A stretch of 64,000 nt of DNA from the NCBI GenBank assembly GCA_023053575.1, contig JAKZAP010000006.1, positions 11,665,280 to 11,729,279 of the forward strand, written 5' to 3'. The translations under genes and the position numbers were made by a program. Positions 1 to 11,689 of this stretch are shown here, one piece after another. Each line of letters starts with the position of its first letter. Positions within the stretch are counted from its first letter, which is position 1. The DNA is from Branchinecta lynchi. Its lineage: Eukaryota > Arthropoda > Branchiopoda > Anostraca > Branchinectidae. The notes beneath the pieces were generated by a model. That model was not told the origin of the DNA and ran no database searches. It saw only the letters and a program-made list of their open reading frames with translations.

Positions 1-611
1 CAATGTGGCTCACCTTTTTGTTGCTGTGTATTTTCAGCATAGAGGGACAAGCGTTAATTTGCTGAAATTTGTTATCTGTAGGCAATGAACAAACGAAGTA
101 ACGCATTGTATCCGGTTTCGCCCTTACTTAAGTGAATAAGTGATATCAAGAACAAAAAATCCTCTGTCTTTGGTCCCATGCAGCGACTATGGATACCCCG
201 ACAAAACTGAGCGGAGCTAAAGGCATGTGCTCTAGCTTTGGGTTGATGTTGATACCCGTCTACTCTACCTCCGTCTTCGCCGTTGCTCATCGCAGACCAG
301 CAAATACAGGAGGCGCGCTGACTGGCTCGGAGCGCGTCCATAGAACCAGTCGCTTTAACTTTGGAAGTTTTCCTCTACGCGACTTCACAGTGATATAGCT
401 ATTTGTTGAGGTAACAACATGAGATATGGCGCGAAGCTCCTAACCTCCGCTGTGTTTGCATGGGGTAGGGTACGGGGAAATATTCGATTCCGCATGGTCA
501 AATTACAGAGATAGGGAGACGGAGGTTCTGTCTGATTATTTGTTCTTGATGATATGTAACTAGACTGTCGGGTCTCAGGCCTATTCGGTTAAACTTTAAA
601 CATCATTTCAG
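1..611. other. no gene recognised; contains a short dispersed repeat
   Basis: Bases 1-56 closely match 13201-13256: both read through 'acctttttg..ttgct' and end in 'gggacaagc'. This is therefore a dispersed repeat and not unique sequence. Open frames in 72-398 lack splice context and recognisable protein features. The last bases before 612 form a plausible 3' splice site for the exon candidate that follows. Confidence 0.4.
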
Positions 612-804
612 CTCGCGAAAGTGACAATCAGCGAACCAGCGGTATCGGTTCACGAAGAGTCTGTATCCGGTGAATCGTCAAAGGCGGGAAAGCGACAGAA
701 GAAGGTGAAAGTCGATCCTGAGGCACTCCTGCCTGGGAACCAGAAGGCTAACCGGCTTCTGAAAATTCGGCAGAAGAAGGAGAAGAAAGACCAGTCAAGA
801 AGAT
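612..804 (+). CDS. candidate internal exon of an unidentified lysine-rich protein
   Basis: A TTTCAG acceptor (AG at 610-611) and a consensus GTAAGT donor (GT at 805-806) bracket 193 nt open in one frame: 64 codons plus one base. The peptide starts Leu-Ala-Lys-Val-Thr and becomes strongly basic. It contains KRQKKVKVDPEALLPG and ends in an RQKKEKKDQSRR stretch, as in nucleolar or ribosome-biogenesis proteins, but I do not recognise the family. If the donor is not used, the frame stops at 822-824. A possible next exon begins after TTTTTTAG at 869 and stays open in the matching phase to a stop at 1069-1071; it is weakly supported. Confidence 0.4.
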
Positions 805-1071
805 GTAAGTTCCTCGCTCGCTAATATCACGATTGTTAAAAATAAGACCATTCGTCCTTCTTTTTTAGTTTTCTCTGTAGTAATCGGTCCAGGTTGTGCG
901 TTCCCTCGCGGTCATCACGTTCGCAGCAGCAGGCCGTCAAGACGAACGGACCATAGTAAAAAAAAAAAGTTCAGATCGTTCGTCTGTCTTCCTCGTGCGC
1001 CAATACGTGCTAAGCCATCATGTTTTCGTGCGGCAAAGTTGCATTGTCTGAAGTCACACCCCACCAGGTAG

Positions 1072-2459
1072 CTTTTGCCTGCGTCGTTTTTCACTTCTGC
1101 TGTTGGGTTTTTTCGTACCTCCCTAAGTCTAGCAATTGTACTTCAAAAGCTTACTGTTTTACCGATCATGTTTCACGTGCAGCGTTTTTTTTTAAATGGA
1201 CCATCAGTCCGAAGTAATTATAATGTTCCAGTAGAAAACCCTGGCCTTACAGCGCGAAATTGGACAAAAGGGAATTGAAATAAAAAACAAGAGCACAAGC
1301 GCTCAAACGTGGAGCGTGAAAGTAAAATGTTTATCACATCTTATATACAAACAGAGTTGGAACCAAGACATTTCAAATCCCCAATAACCAAACAAGAACT
1401 GAAATAATCTAATTTGAAACCATCCCACTTCGAAAGCTTTTAATGTTAGCAAACCGCATGTAAAAATCCAAAGAGATCTTGAAGATCTTGCAAGAACGGT
1501 TGGTTTCTGTTTCAATACTGAATGTCTTGCTAGCCAGTCCGACCCGTAAAATCTTTTCAGTTAGCAAGGTAATAACAACTGCAGTAAACCAAATCGTAGC
1601 AGCCTCATACCCCCTTCGTCTCAACTTAATTATGAACGGCATATCATCGATTATATGACAAAACCGTCCAGTTCCTGCCTTTCATTCAGGATTGAAGTAC
1701 GTCGCGTGGTCTTATTTGTTCCTGTCCTGTGTCACCGAAATCCGCATCTACACATATTCATCCACAAGTATACAAGAGTTGAACTTGAGACCTGTCATAG
1801 ACGAACTTAACTCTTGGGAAATCTGGGCCCAGCTGCGAATGAACGGGAGGGTGTGGGTGGGGAGGGGTTGCTTGCGGGACCCATCAAAATGCGTATAGAC
1901 CTATATATCCTCAAGTACACCAACTTGGAGTTGTATACCAATCACTGGTCAATAACTTAACTCGTGGGCAATTTGGGCCCACTTGCTCATGAACGTGGAA
2001 GGTGGTGCAACTCCACATATATGTTCCCAACCCAACCCTAAGATCTAAAGCACAAGGAATTTCAGCGTCCTATCTTCAGTTATTTTCAAGTTACCAACAT
2101 TAAAAAATGGACAATCTAGACCGAATTGCCCCTGAACCAAGAGGGAGTGTCTAACTTATAACTTTGAAAGTAATTTCCCAGGTGGAAACCGAAAGTTGCT
2201 ACAGCGCTCGCAAGAGTGGACTGTTCAGAACTGAACACACACAAGTGGCGAGCAGAAACGACAGTAGTAAGGTTCATGTGGTGGGCGATCGAAGCGGACG
2301 TTTGCGCTTCCACCATTGCTGGGAAAGCATTGTAAGCTTACAACAATACATCTTTGAATAATGTTTGTAAAATCAAAGATTCCAGACGGCAATGACATAA
2401 TAATAAGTAAGTAGATATTCCTTCAGCCCTAGCTGATTGCGAATCATGATCTTCAGTGT
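1072..2459. other. non-coding, no gene recognised
   Basis: No convincing coding frame or splice pair was seen. Around 1800-2040 an imperfect tandem duplication repeats a 'taactcttgggaaatctggg' unit followed by a GGGCCC motif and 'atgaacg'. The remainder is moderately AT-rich sequence with no structure I can name. Confidence 0.4.
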
Positions 2460-2556
2460 TAAACGGATTCGTCAGCTGAATTTTATTAGAGCGATATTTC
2501 GGCCCTTCTTGGCAAGGGTCCTCTGGCTCAGGCCGCTCAAGCTGGAAAATTAACTT
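2460..2556 (+). repeat. dispersed repeat, 'ttcggcccttcttggcaagg' family, copy 1
   Basis: The block shares 'tatttcggcccttcttggca', 'agggtcctct' and 'ccgctcaagctggaaaat' with 40770-40880. It also matches, on the opposite strand, 46590-46700. The facing GGCCGAA/TTCGGCC and CCTTGC/GCAAGG words make a small hairpin. Similar motifs occur near ends of Penelope-like and some LINE elements, but I cannot assign the parent element. Confidence 0.5.
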
Positions 2557-2563
2557 GTCTTAA

Positions 2564-3064
2564 GGGACCCCTCTTGCTTATCCTGCCTTTTATAATATAC
2601 TTAGCTCTGATATGGGATTATAAGCTTTAAAATGCAAACCTTTCTCCATTGTTTCGTTTCGTAACTACGGATTTTAGCGTTTTTTCGCCTTGTCGTGTTT
2701 TCCCGTCACCCAACGAAAAGTTTGCCGGAATCTTCATTATCCGCTGACAACTCTTTCACACATAAGAGGCGAAATACATTTAGAGGCGAAAGCCTTTTCT
2801 CTTGCTTTGTATTATTATAAGGACGTGGTAATCTTCTGTTTATTACTTTTCTTATTTGCTTAGTGTTCCCTGTTTTTAACCAGGAACATTCAGTTTTCAA
2901 ATCTTTTGCGCCCAGCCGTCGCGTCGGAGAGCAGGAAGGCTGGATTTAATCGACAAGCGCTAACAAGAGAATCTCTAATTCTGGTGGAAAGTAATGGTAT
3001 TTTCGAAAACGTTTTTTCTGATCCATTTTATGGGGAACAGATCATTTCTAGTAAGAGTTGTGCT
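2564..3064. mobile_element. TTAA-flanked MITE, Kolobok/T2-like, copy 1
   Basis: The element is bounded by TTAA at 2560-2563 and 3065-3068. Its left end begins GGGACCCCTCTTGC and the right end, read inward, begins AGCACAACTCTTACTAG. It is homologous end to end with 44286-44723, including the motifs 'cgtcggagag', 'gacaagcgct', 'ggaaagtaatggtatttt' and 'gatcatttctagtaag'. TTAA target duplications with TTAAAGG-type ends are typical of Kolobok/T2 elements. It has no transposase, so it is non-autonomous. Confidence 0.6.
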
Positions 3065-4549
3065 TTAAGTTAATAAGGTAGGTGGAATATACGTGTTTTA
3101 GTTTTGGGAACTTTGTTAAGGTTGACATCAGGATAAAGAAGCCCTTTTATTTCAGCGAGACTGAGCGACCAGCTTTCAACGCAGTTGGAGACAGCCCTAG
3201 GAACATTGTAAGGATACCTTATTTTGTTCTCCAGATTATCATTAAAGCCGACGTTGGACACACTAAGTATTGGTTTTGTAGGTAACCGCGATCCTTGTCT
3301 GATGTAGAAATCATCTTGTTCATTACCTTACCTAGTCCCTCCCCCGTCACATAGATGGAACAAGAGGCTTATACCGTGACAAGTAAACCAGAAGTGGATT
3401 TTAGAATTATATTGAGAATGGCTATGGCCATTCTCAATCCATGGCGGAGCCTCATAGACAAACCAGGACCTACATGCAGGGGCCTCCGGGGGTTCAAATC
3501 CGGGCTAGGCATGGGCACTGTTCTGTTTTTTTTTTTTCATTCAAACAGGAACAGGCAGAAACGGGTCACATAAGAACAGGAAACTTGAAAACAGGTCCTG
3601 TTCTGTTTTAACAGAAATGATGACTTCGAAAACAGAAACAGCTATTAAACAGGCAAAAAAAAAAAAAAAAAACAGAAACGGCTGTTTAAAAAAGGTGTTT
3701 TTATATTATTTGTTTTTATATTTTTACACTTTCTCCCGATGGAAGATGAGACATGGAAGTTTCTTTTGTCCTAACAACAAATTTTGGCATACCTTTCCAC
3801 TTGGATTGTTTGTCATAACTGATTGGTAATAAACTAAAGTTTACGGATCATACAAACTAAAAGTAAAGCAAGCTTCACTTCGTGACAGTGGTTGGTGATG
3901 ATGGTCATGTTTTCTGCGAGGGATGCATATTCAATCAGAATACCGAATAGCTTTCAATCAGAATACCGAATAGCTTTTCCTCGATGGTTTCTTTTGAACA
4001 TGGTCATACTAGGCTCAAAACGCGCGGATTTCTCGGCTGAATGTGAGTCTACTATCCTGCGAAAATCCGTGAAACGGAGGTTCACTTTCATCATCAAGTT
4101 GAACAAATCCCAACTTTGCCGTATAGAACTGATGTTATGCCGAAAATAGCCTGCTGTCAGGAATTCCTGTCGCGAACCACCGATTCAGATCGTTTGTTTG
4201 CATCATGAACCGGTGCGGATGTTGCGATGTCGCGAAACTAGTTTCAGCCTTTTTTCTTTTTGAAGTTAAAACTTTGAAAGTATTAGTCTTTTGAAATCAC
4301 ATTTAACTTCGCTGCACAGATAATACGTCATGTGACCTCTTCTTGGTGATCTCACGTTCGGTTTTGGTGGAAAGCTCATTTATGAACATTCCACTCTTGC
4401 GCCCGCGATAGCCGGTTTTCCGTGCTCGGTTTACACCGTTTTGTTTTATCATCCTTATCTCTTGAACCATGACAGATGCTAACTAGACCTACGTTGCCTG
4501 GGCAACGTGAAGTGTTGCGGCAACCTTTGTCCGGCTTCTCCGACTAAAG
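3065..4549. other. non-coding interval with small repeat modules
   Basis: No gene was seen. Bases 3411-3438 form a 12-bp perfect inverted repeat (ATTGAGAATGGC, 4-nt loop). A tRNA T-arm-like word (GGTTCAAATCC) lies near 3492. From about 3505 to 3690 there is an 'aacaggaacag'-rich module with poly-A that recurs inverted at 12585-12735. A 20-bp direct duplication ('ttcaatcagaataccgaata') occurs near 3930-3976. Confidence 0.45.
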
Positions 4550-6600
4550 TGTTTCGAGAGCAACACTTTGGTTTTGTTTCTTTGCTGTCGGTTAAATGCC
4601 GAGGTTGTCAACTAGGTCTAAGCTTATAAAACGGTATGTTCTAAGAAGAACACAATCAGTAATCACATGACCAAAGGCCATTCCTCAGTGTTGTAAAAAC
4701 AACAACAAAAGAATATCGGAAGAAGGGACTAAAAACGTGTCCGAAAGCTCCGAAACGAACGACAATGCAGCATTTCGCTTTCGGACTTAAATTTTCGCTC
4801 AATTAGTGCAGCATTAATTCAGCATAAAATTCATCGACAAATTCAGCAAGAATGCTAAAAGTTATGCTTAATTTTCAAGAAGAAACTGGGGAGTTCGGCG
4901 ATTCTCTCAGTGTTACGGCGGCAAACATAACAAATTCAAAAAGACAACTGACAATTCGGCCAAAATTCCAAATTCTAAGAGAACTGGCGATCATTGCCAA
5001 CGAAGAAAGGAAAAGGTAAGAAGATAAGAAGGTTGGATATCAGTAGATCATCCATTTTGTCAGCATTATACAGCTAATCTTTTTTCTTCTTCTTCTTCCT
5101 GACTTTAAATTTTGGTATTCTAGAAGTGTCAGAGAAGAAAAAAAGGTAACAGCTTTCGGACAAAACAAAGAAAGAAAATTGCAGCATTAATGCAGCATTT
5201 ACAGCACCAAAAAGCTTTCGGACACGTTCTAAATTGACTTTGCAGTCAGTTGAACTTTATCGTTTTCAGTCGTAGACATCGTGACATGAAAACTTGGGAA
5301 AATGTCTTATGTAATCTAGTTGGTATTATAAAGCTATGCGTAACTTTTCAGGATTAAAATACCATAGATGACACAGTACGAAACTACCTCATTGTTTTAC
5401 ATTATCGTTTGCACCCGTTGCGTAAACAGTTGATCCTGGTTTACAGCGGTAGACCATCGATACAAACTTTCTTACCAATAGATTTATAGAAATCGAATAC
5501 AATGTGCACCAATTTCTAGCCCCTCGTGAACCGTTCCTACTTACAAGTCCTTCTCCCGTGATAGACATCAAGTTCTCCGGAAACAAATAGTGGGTACGCC
5601 AGCTAGCTAAAGTTGCAAACTCCTCATCGCTGAAGATGATATCTTACAATTTGGAATCAAATTGTTCTTACCATCGAATACACCGGAAACAAATAACAGG
5701 TACACCAACTAGCAAAAGCTGCAAACTCCTCATCGCCGAAGATGATTATGAGCTAACAGTCGACTGTTGCTTACAAGTCCCATAAATGTCTCACAACTGG
5801 TATCGCTTATTTTTGGTTTCATTGTGTACCTTCCTACTAAAGTTGTCAACCCCTTGAAACTTTCAAACTGGTGTATCTCATGAAGGAAGTTGTGTACCAA
5901 AAAATTTGGATCACATATACTTTGATCAGCTCTTCAACGGCTATCGATTGCCGTCGACAGACAAATTCTACCTGTCTTAGTTCTTCTGATACCGTTACTC
6001 TACCACAAACCAAAGTGCAAAAAAAAAAAATGATAAACTCAGCTGAAATCGCGAACAGAAACGGGTAGAAACATTAGATGGCAGCACTTTCGGACCCATG
6101 GGAAAACAAATTTTGTTTCTGTAAATTTTTCTATTTATCACTCAAAGAAGATTTGTTGGCTGTGGGGTCGGGTAACTGCCGCATATATTTAACACTTGTA
6201 AATTTTAGTCCATCTTCAATTTGAAATAGGGGGAAGGCCTGCTTGCGTCTAGAACGGAGCTTTCCACTCGAAAGCAGAAACATGGTTTGATGAAGCGAAA
6301 GGTTGGCTGCACAACTTCAGATAGTCCTCTCTGACATGGGCTATATAACTCCACTTCACTTCGCACACCGTAGGCTCTGGCTCGAGGACAAGCAAAAACC
6401 ATCCTTTTTGGCCTCAGGCAAGAGTTCTACGGAGCTTTCCAAAATGTAATGACATATTCATCAATCCGGCCTAAGGTCCAGACTTTCCGTAAAAATCGCA
6501 CAGGTTAGACCCTTACCAGTTACCAGGAATAAAATGAAATCGGAGTGCTAGAAAAAAAAAAAAAAAGAGGACAAAACAAAGTCTTGCAATCGCAACACAA
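4550..6600. mobile_element. ~2-kb TIR element A, non-autonomous (inverted relative of 8087-10815)
   Basis: The left end reads GTGTTTCGAGAGCAACAC followed by 'tttggttttgt'. The right end, read inward, begins GTGTTGCGATTGCAAGAC and then 'tttgttttgtcc'. The body matches 8087-10815 on the opposite strand over most of its length, for example the block at 6209-6400 against 8290-8480. Bases 4734-5228 are a nested MITE. I see no transposase frame. Borders are accurate to about 20 bp. Confidence 0.6.
4734..5228. mobile_element. 495-bp MITE with AACGTGTCCGAAAGCT inverted ends, copy 1
   Basis: The left end is AACGTGTCCGAAAGCT and the right end is its inverse (AGCTTTCGGACACGTT). The target duplication is CTAAA (4729-4733 and 5229-5233). 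The related element at 8087-10815 carries the empty site (inverse of 'gggactaaattga', near 10636), so the 5-bp duplication is real. The interior is rich in 'gcagcatt' and 'aattcagc' words and has no coding frame. A second, nearly full-length copy lies at 37092-37587. A 5-bp duplication fits Transib-like transposases among others; the superfamily is undetermined. Confidence 0.8.
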
Positions 6601-7333
6601 CTTGAAACTTGGTTTACTTGTGGGCATTGGGGTCTAGTTGAGCTTGAGCCTTTTGGGGATTCAACCCCCCATACACTGTCAGTTCAAGGGCAGTTGTCAC
6701 AATTCCCCCAGTGACTAATGTTTCATTTAAAGTTTAACCGAAATGGGCTTGGATAGGACAATCTAGTTACCCATCACTTAATCACTTAAGCTAGCTTGAA
6801 GAGCCGTTGAAAAATACGTTACTCCGTTGTTCCGCTATTCACGACTAATCGATTTTCAAATAGTGGAATTTCCGTGGGATTTGTGGTATCTCTATGCGCT
6901 TGTATTTTTGTTGTACGCCTTACGAGAAAGATTTATGATTTTTTTTCTTCCGGCACTAAGCAATCTTCACCAATCTCACCACTGCCCACTGAAAAGCCGC
7001 GTTTGTGTTTAGATTAAAATTTCCGTGTCGTAGTAGAATTTACGTTGTGGAAGAATTTACATGTTCTGATCGTCATAACTAGAGCAGATAGTGGAAAATA
7101 ATTAATTCCCTTTGCAGAATCCAAATAAATCAGTAACAAAAATTAGTTTGCTTTTCTGTTAAATTTTAAGGCGTACCACCGTTTTGCGAATTACGTGCAA
7201 CTGAGCCCGGATTGCCCAGAGTAAATTACGTGACTAAATTCGCAAACTTGCTAAACATGACTGGTACTAAGGTGAAATTTGGAATGCGTGAATCGAGGGG
7301 TTGCGCGCTGGTGCCTCATGGTGTACAAGTTCC
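6601..7333. other. non-coding, no gene recognised
   Basis: Nothing gene-like was seen. The right part (about 7239-7290, 'aacttgctaaacatgactgg') resembles 11976-12030, so the sequence next to the minisatellite is itself a dispersed repeat. Confidence 0.4.
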
Positions 7334-7513
7334 CTGCCTCATGCCTGCCTCACGTGCCTCATGTCTGCCTCACGTGCCTCATGCCTGCCTCACGTGCCTC
7401 ATGCCTGCCTCACGTGCCTCATGCCTGCCTCACGTGCCTCATGCCTGCCTCGCGTGCCTCATGCCTGCCTCACGTGCCTCATGTCTGCCTCATGCCTGCC
7501 TCACGTGCCTCAT
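7334..7513 (+). repeat. 20-bp minisatellite with an E-box in most units, array 1
   Basis: The unit is ATGCCTGCCTCACGTGCCTC, with about nine near-perfect copies and one 10-bp contraction near 7490. Most units contain the palindrome CACGTG. All reading frames stay open simply because 20 bp repeated three times gives an uninterrupted periodic peptide, so this is not a protein gene. The same unit forms the array at 11690-11863. Confidence 0.9.
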
Positions 7514-7769
7514 CGCCCGTTCTGGTGACACGTTTAGGGATTTTTTAAAATTTTTCGCTCAGCTACGAGATCTGTGATGAATAACAAAAAGAGAGGGAGC
7601 TTCTTATCCCCTCGGGAAATTTGAACTGGGTTGTCCATGCGGATTATTTGAAAGGCAACAAAAATATATATTTCTTGTTAGGTGATTAATACCTTTAATA
7701 AACCCTGGTAAATTATCTCTGACAGACTTAGGTATACTCAGGACTATTCAAAAGACTACTCAACGACTA

Positions 7770-8086
7770 TTCTTAAGGCAGTCTGTTCGTGTCCCTGATA
7801 TGCCTACCAAATTCCATCGTCCAGGTACCGAACTCGCGGGATCACCTAATTCCCCCCCCCCCCCCCCAAACTCCCGCCACAGTGCCCGAATCCGGTCCGG
7901 TTCTCTCAACGATGTATCTAGGACTTGTGCTTGTTCTTCCGACCAAGTTTCGTCCCGATCCCTCCACTCTAAGCGTTTCCCAAGATTTCCGGTCCCCCCC
8001 CCCCCCCAGCTCCCCCAAAGTCACCGGATCCGGTCCGGATTTTAAGTGGGTCGTCTGAGGCACGAGATCTCTCCAAACATCATTGT
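7770..8086 (+). repeat. C-rich dispersed repeat ('family 2'), left half of a split copy
   Basis: The sequence has the family signature: 'cctgatatgcctaccaaatt', a 'ccgaactcgcgggatcacc' block, poly-C runs, 'accaagtttcgtcccgatcc' and 'ggatccggtccgga'. It matches 17520-17800. It stops at 'ccaaacatcatt', and the family consensus resumes at 10816 with 'cattgctatccgatcaccc', after the 2.7-kb insertion. Confidence 0.65.
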
Positions 8087-9084
8087 GTTGCGAGAGCAAC
8101 ACTTTGGTTTTGTCCTGTTTTTTTTTTTTTTTTTTTTTTTCCTATGCCGCCGATTTCATTTTATTCCTGGTAATTGGTAAGGATCTAACCTGTGCGGTTT
8201 TTACGGAAAGTGTGGACCTTAGGCCGGATTGATGAATATGACATTACATTTTGGAAAGCTCCGTAGAACTCTTGCCTGGGGCCAAAAAGGATGGTTTTTA
8301 CTTGTCCTCGAGCCAGAGCCTACGGTGTGCGAAGTGAAGAGGAGTTATATAGCCTATGTCAGAGAGGACTATCTGAAGTTGTGCAGCCAACCTTTCGTAT
8401 CATCAAACCATGTTTCTGCTTTCGAGTGGAAAGCTCCGCTCTAGCACGCAAGCAGGCAGGCACCAGTTTCAAATTCAAGATGGATTAAAATCTGGTGTTA
8501 AATGTAGTGTTAGATCTGGTTAAAAATCTAAAAAAGATCTGGTAAATATAGTGTTAAAAATTGGTTTAAATATAAGTGTTAAATATATGCGGCAGTTACC
8601 CGGCCCCATAGCCAACATATCTTCTTTGAGTGATAAATAGAAAAATCTAGAGCAAACGAAAAAGTGGTTTTTTACCACGGGTCCGAAAGTGCTGCCATCT
8701 ATTGTTTCTATCCATTTGTGTTCGCGATTTCAGCTGAGTTTATCATTCTTTTTTTTGCACTTGGGTGTGCGGTAGAGAAATGGTGTGAGATGTACATCTT
8801 AAACCGTAGAACTTCTCTCATTGCTAAAGAAATTGGAGCTTATCCTTTGCTCCTTTCTAAGTGGTGACGTTAGAAAGTTTGCCTACGGCAAAAAAGTCAA
8901 CTTTTGAACTAAGACAGGTAGAATTTTTTTTTCAACGGCAATCGATAGCCGTTGATGAGCTGATCAAAGCATATGACATCCGTTTTTTGGTACAAAGATT
9001 CCTTCGTGAGATACACCAGTTTGAAAGTTTCAAGGGGTTGACAACTTCAGTAGGAATGTACACACGAAACCAACAATAGGCGAT

Positions 9085-9211
9085 ACCAGCTGTGAGACAT
9101 GTAGGGGACTTATACGCAACAGTCGATATATGTTAGCTCATAATCATGTACCAGCTGTGAGACATGTAGGGGACTTATACGCAACAGTCGATATATGTTA
9201 GCTCATAATCA
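9085..9211 (+). repeat. ~64-bp tandem duplication
   Basis: Two nearly identical consecutive units each begin 'accagctgtgagacatgtag' and end 'tgttagctcataatcat', inside element B. Confidence 0.85.
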
Positions 9212-10003
9212 TAATCACTGCAATCAGGGGTTTGCAGCTTTTGCCAGTTGGTATATCTGTGATTTGTTTCCGGTGTATTCGGTGGTAAGAACAATTTGGT
9301 TCCCAATTGTAAAACATGCAAGGGACTTGTAAGTAATAATCGGCTGTTATGCTACAAAAATCTTCAGCGATGAAGGGTTTGCAACTTTTGCTACCCGGTG
9401 AACTTGATGTCTATCATGGGAGACGGACTTGTAAGTAAGAATCGGTTCATGAGGGGCTAGAATTTTGTGCAAATTGTTGCATATTGTATTCGATTTATAT
9501 AAATCTGACGGTAAGAAAGTTTGTATCGATGGTCTATCGCTGTAACCTAGGATTAACTGTTTCCGCAACGGGTACAAACGATAAAGTAAAACAATGAGGT
9601 AGTTTCGTAATAATTAATAGTGTCATCTATAGTATTTTAATCTTGAAAAGTTAAGGATAGCTTTATAATACCAACTAGATTATATGAGATATTGTTCCAA
9701 GTTGACTGCGATGTCAATTTAGTCCCTTTTTCCGATATTCTTTTGTTGTTGTTAGGGCAATCGATAGCCCTTGATGAGCTGATCAAAGTATATGTCATCC
9801 ATTTTTTTTAACAAAAATCCTTCATGAGATAAACCAGTTTGAAATTTTCAAGGGGTTGACAATTTCAGGAGTAAGGTACACACTGAAACCAAAAACAGGC
9901 GATACCAGTTGTGAGACATGTAAGAGACTAGTAAGCAACAGTCGACTGTTAGCTCATAATCATCTTCGGCAATGAGGAGTTTGCAGCTTTTGCTAGTTGG
10001 TGT

Positions 10004-10201
10004 ACCTGTTATTTGTTTCCGGTGTATTCGATTTTAAGAACACTTTTGTTCCCAATTGTAAGACATGCATGGGGCTTGGAAGTAATAATCGGCTGTTATG
10101 CTACCTGTTATTCGTTTCCGGTGTATTCGATGGTAAGAACACTTTTGTTCCCAATTGTAAGACATGCATGGGACTTGAAAGTAATAATCGGCCGTTATGC
10201 T
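10004..10201 (+). repeat. ~98-bp tandem duplication
   Basis: Two units each contain 'ctgttatt.gtttccggtg', 'ttttgttcccaattgtaaga' and 'agtaataatcgg', inside element B. A third diverged relative lies at 9255-9355. Confidence 0.85.
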
Positions 10202-10815
10202 ACAATCATCTTCAGCGATGAGGGGTTTGCAACTTTTGCTAGCTGGTGTACCCATTACTTGTTTCCCGTGAACTTGATTTCTATCACGGGAGTGGGACTT
10301 GTAAGTAGGAATCGGTTCACGAGGGGCTAGAAATTTTTGCAAATTAGTGCACATTGTATTCGATTTCTGTAAATATGACGGTAAGAAAGTTTGTATCGAT
10401 GGTCTATCACAATAACCTAGGATTAACTGTTTACGCAAGGGGTACAAATGATAATGTAAAACAATGAGGTAGTTTCGTAATAATTGATAGCGTCATCTAT
10501 GGTATTTTAATCCTGAAAAGTTAAGGATAGCTTTATAATACCAACTAAATTATATAAGATATTGTTCCAAGTTTTCATCCGTCACGATGTCTACGGATTG
10601 AAAAGGATAAAGTTCAACTGGCCGCAAATTCAATTTAGTCCCTTCTTCCGATATTGTTTTATTGTTGTTTTTACAACGCTAAAGAATATCTTTTTAATTG
10701 ATCATATGATTTTTCTTTTTAGAACAAACCGTTTTAAAAGCTTCGATAAGTTGACAACTCCAGCATTTAACCGAAAGCGAAGAAACAAAACCCTAGTTTT
10801 TCATTGCTATCCGAT

Positions 10816-11050
10816 CACCCGTTCAAAAGTTATAAATACCTCAAGATTCCGGATTCCCCTCCCTCCACTCCCCCAACGATGCTCGGATCGGGGAAATGAT
10901 GCAACAATCATTTGGGGTCCCTGATATGCCTGCCAAGTTTGATCGTCCTAGCGTATGTGCAAGTGCCCGAACTAGCAAAATCCGGACCGACCGACGGACG
11001 GACAGAAATTGCGATCGCTATATGGCACTTGGCCGAAAGGCAAGTGACAT
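10816..11050 (+). repeat. family-2 repeat, right half of the split copy
   Basis: It carries the right-end signature of the family: 'ccgatcacccgttcaaaagt', C-rich sequence, 'tgatatgcctgccaagtt', then an ACCGACCGACGGACGGACAG box and 'gcgatcgctatatggcactt'. The same end occurs at 17830-18075. Confidence 0.7.
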
Positions 11051-11689
11051 AATAACATGTCAAAAATGGCTAAGAAGGCAACCAAAGTTTTGGCGTTCGG
11101 CTGAATACAGGGTCGCACATGGATGCATGTTTTCAATGATTATTTCCCCCCCTTCTCCGGATGTAGAAAAATATTTTAAGATCTGGGCAGTGAATAAACT
11201 TCAAAGAAATGACGTAGGAATGCAAAGAAATTCCGGTAAATTCCAAGGTAAAATCTCGAACAATTCTGGTATAATCTTGGAGCTTCCCTCCCCACCCCCT
11301 CCCCCTACAAGGAAGGGCTCGTGATGCCCCTGGGTCTACTGAAAACCAGTCAGGGTTTCACACTCAATGACTATGGTGTCAAAACGAACCGTCAAATGTA
11401 GGCCAAAATCAAATGGTCAAATGAGAATCTTCTGCAGATGGCGCGCGGGAATTTTTCCATCCCATCTGTTACATTGCAAGATAGGCGAGTTAGACCTCTT
11501 ATATTACTATCATGATACTGTGTGGACTGAACAGTACTGTCGGTACTGGGTACTTTCAGAGATTCGCCAAAAACCAATTGCTTAATCAATATGTAATATC
11601 AAACAAAAATGTTGCGACATTTCGACACTGACATTGCTAAGATTTTTTGGTCCGATGACTTCAGTTCTACGCAAGTTGTATTTTCATCG

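Larger units (their letters stand above)
8087..10815. mobile_element. ~2.7-kb TIR element B, inserted in a family-2 repeat
   Basis: The left terminus forms a perfect hairpin, GTGTTGC-GAGA-GCAACAC. The body is the inverse of 4550-6600 plus extra internal duplications: a ~64-bp unit repeated at 9085-9211 and a ~98-bp unit repeated at 10004-10201. The right end is degenerate ('accctagtttt'). It splits a family-2 repeat, and a TCATT word at both borders may be the target duplication. I see no transposase. Frames such as 10034-10447 are produced by the internal duplications. Confidence 0.6.

Noticed and set aside
3476..3510. tRNA gene suggested by a GGTTCAAATCC T-arm word
   Set aside because: No matching acceptor stem, D-arm or anticodon arm in the preceding 70 nt; at most a tRNA-derived repeat.
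7212..7577. Cys/Pro/His-rich open frames over the first minisatellite
   Set aside because: All three plus-strand frames are open because a 20-bp unit without stops is repeated; there is no start context, splice site or conservation signal.
10034..10447. 137-codon minus-strand frame
   Set aside because: Generated by a 98-bp tandem duplication in a non-autonomous element; the sister element at 5240-5760 does not keep the frame.
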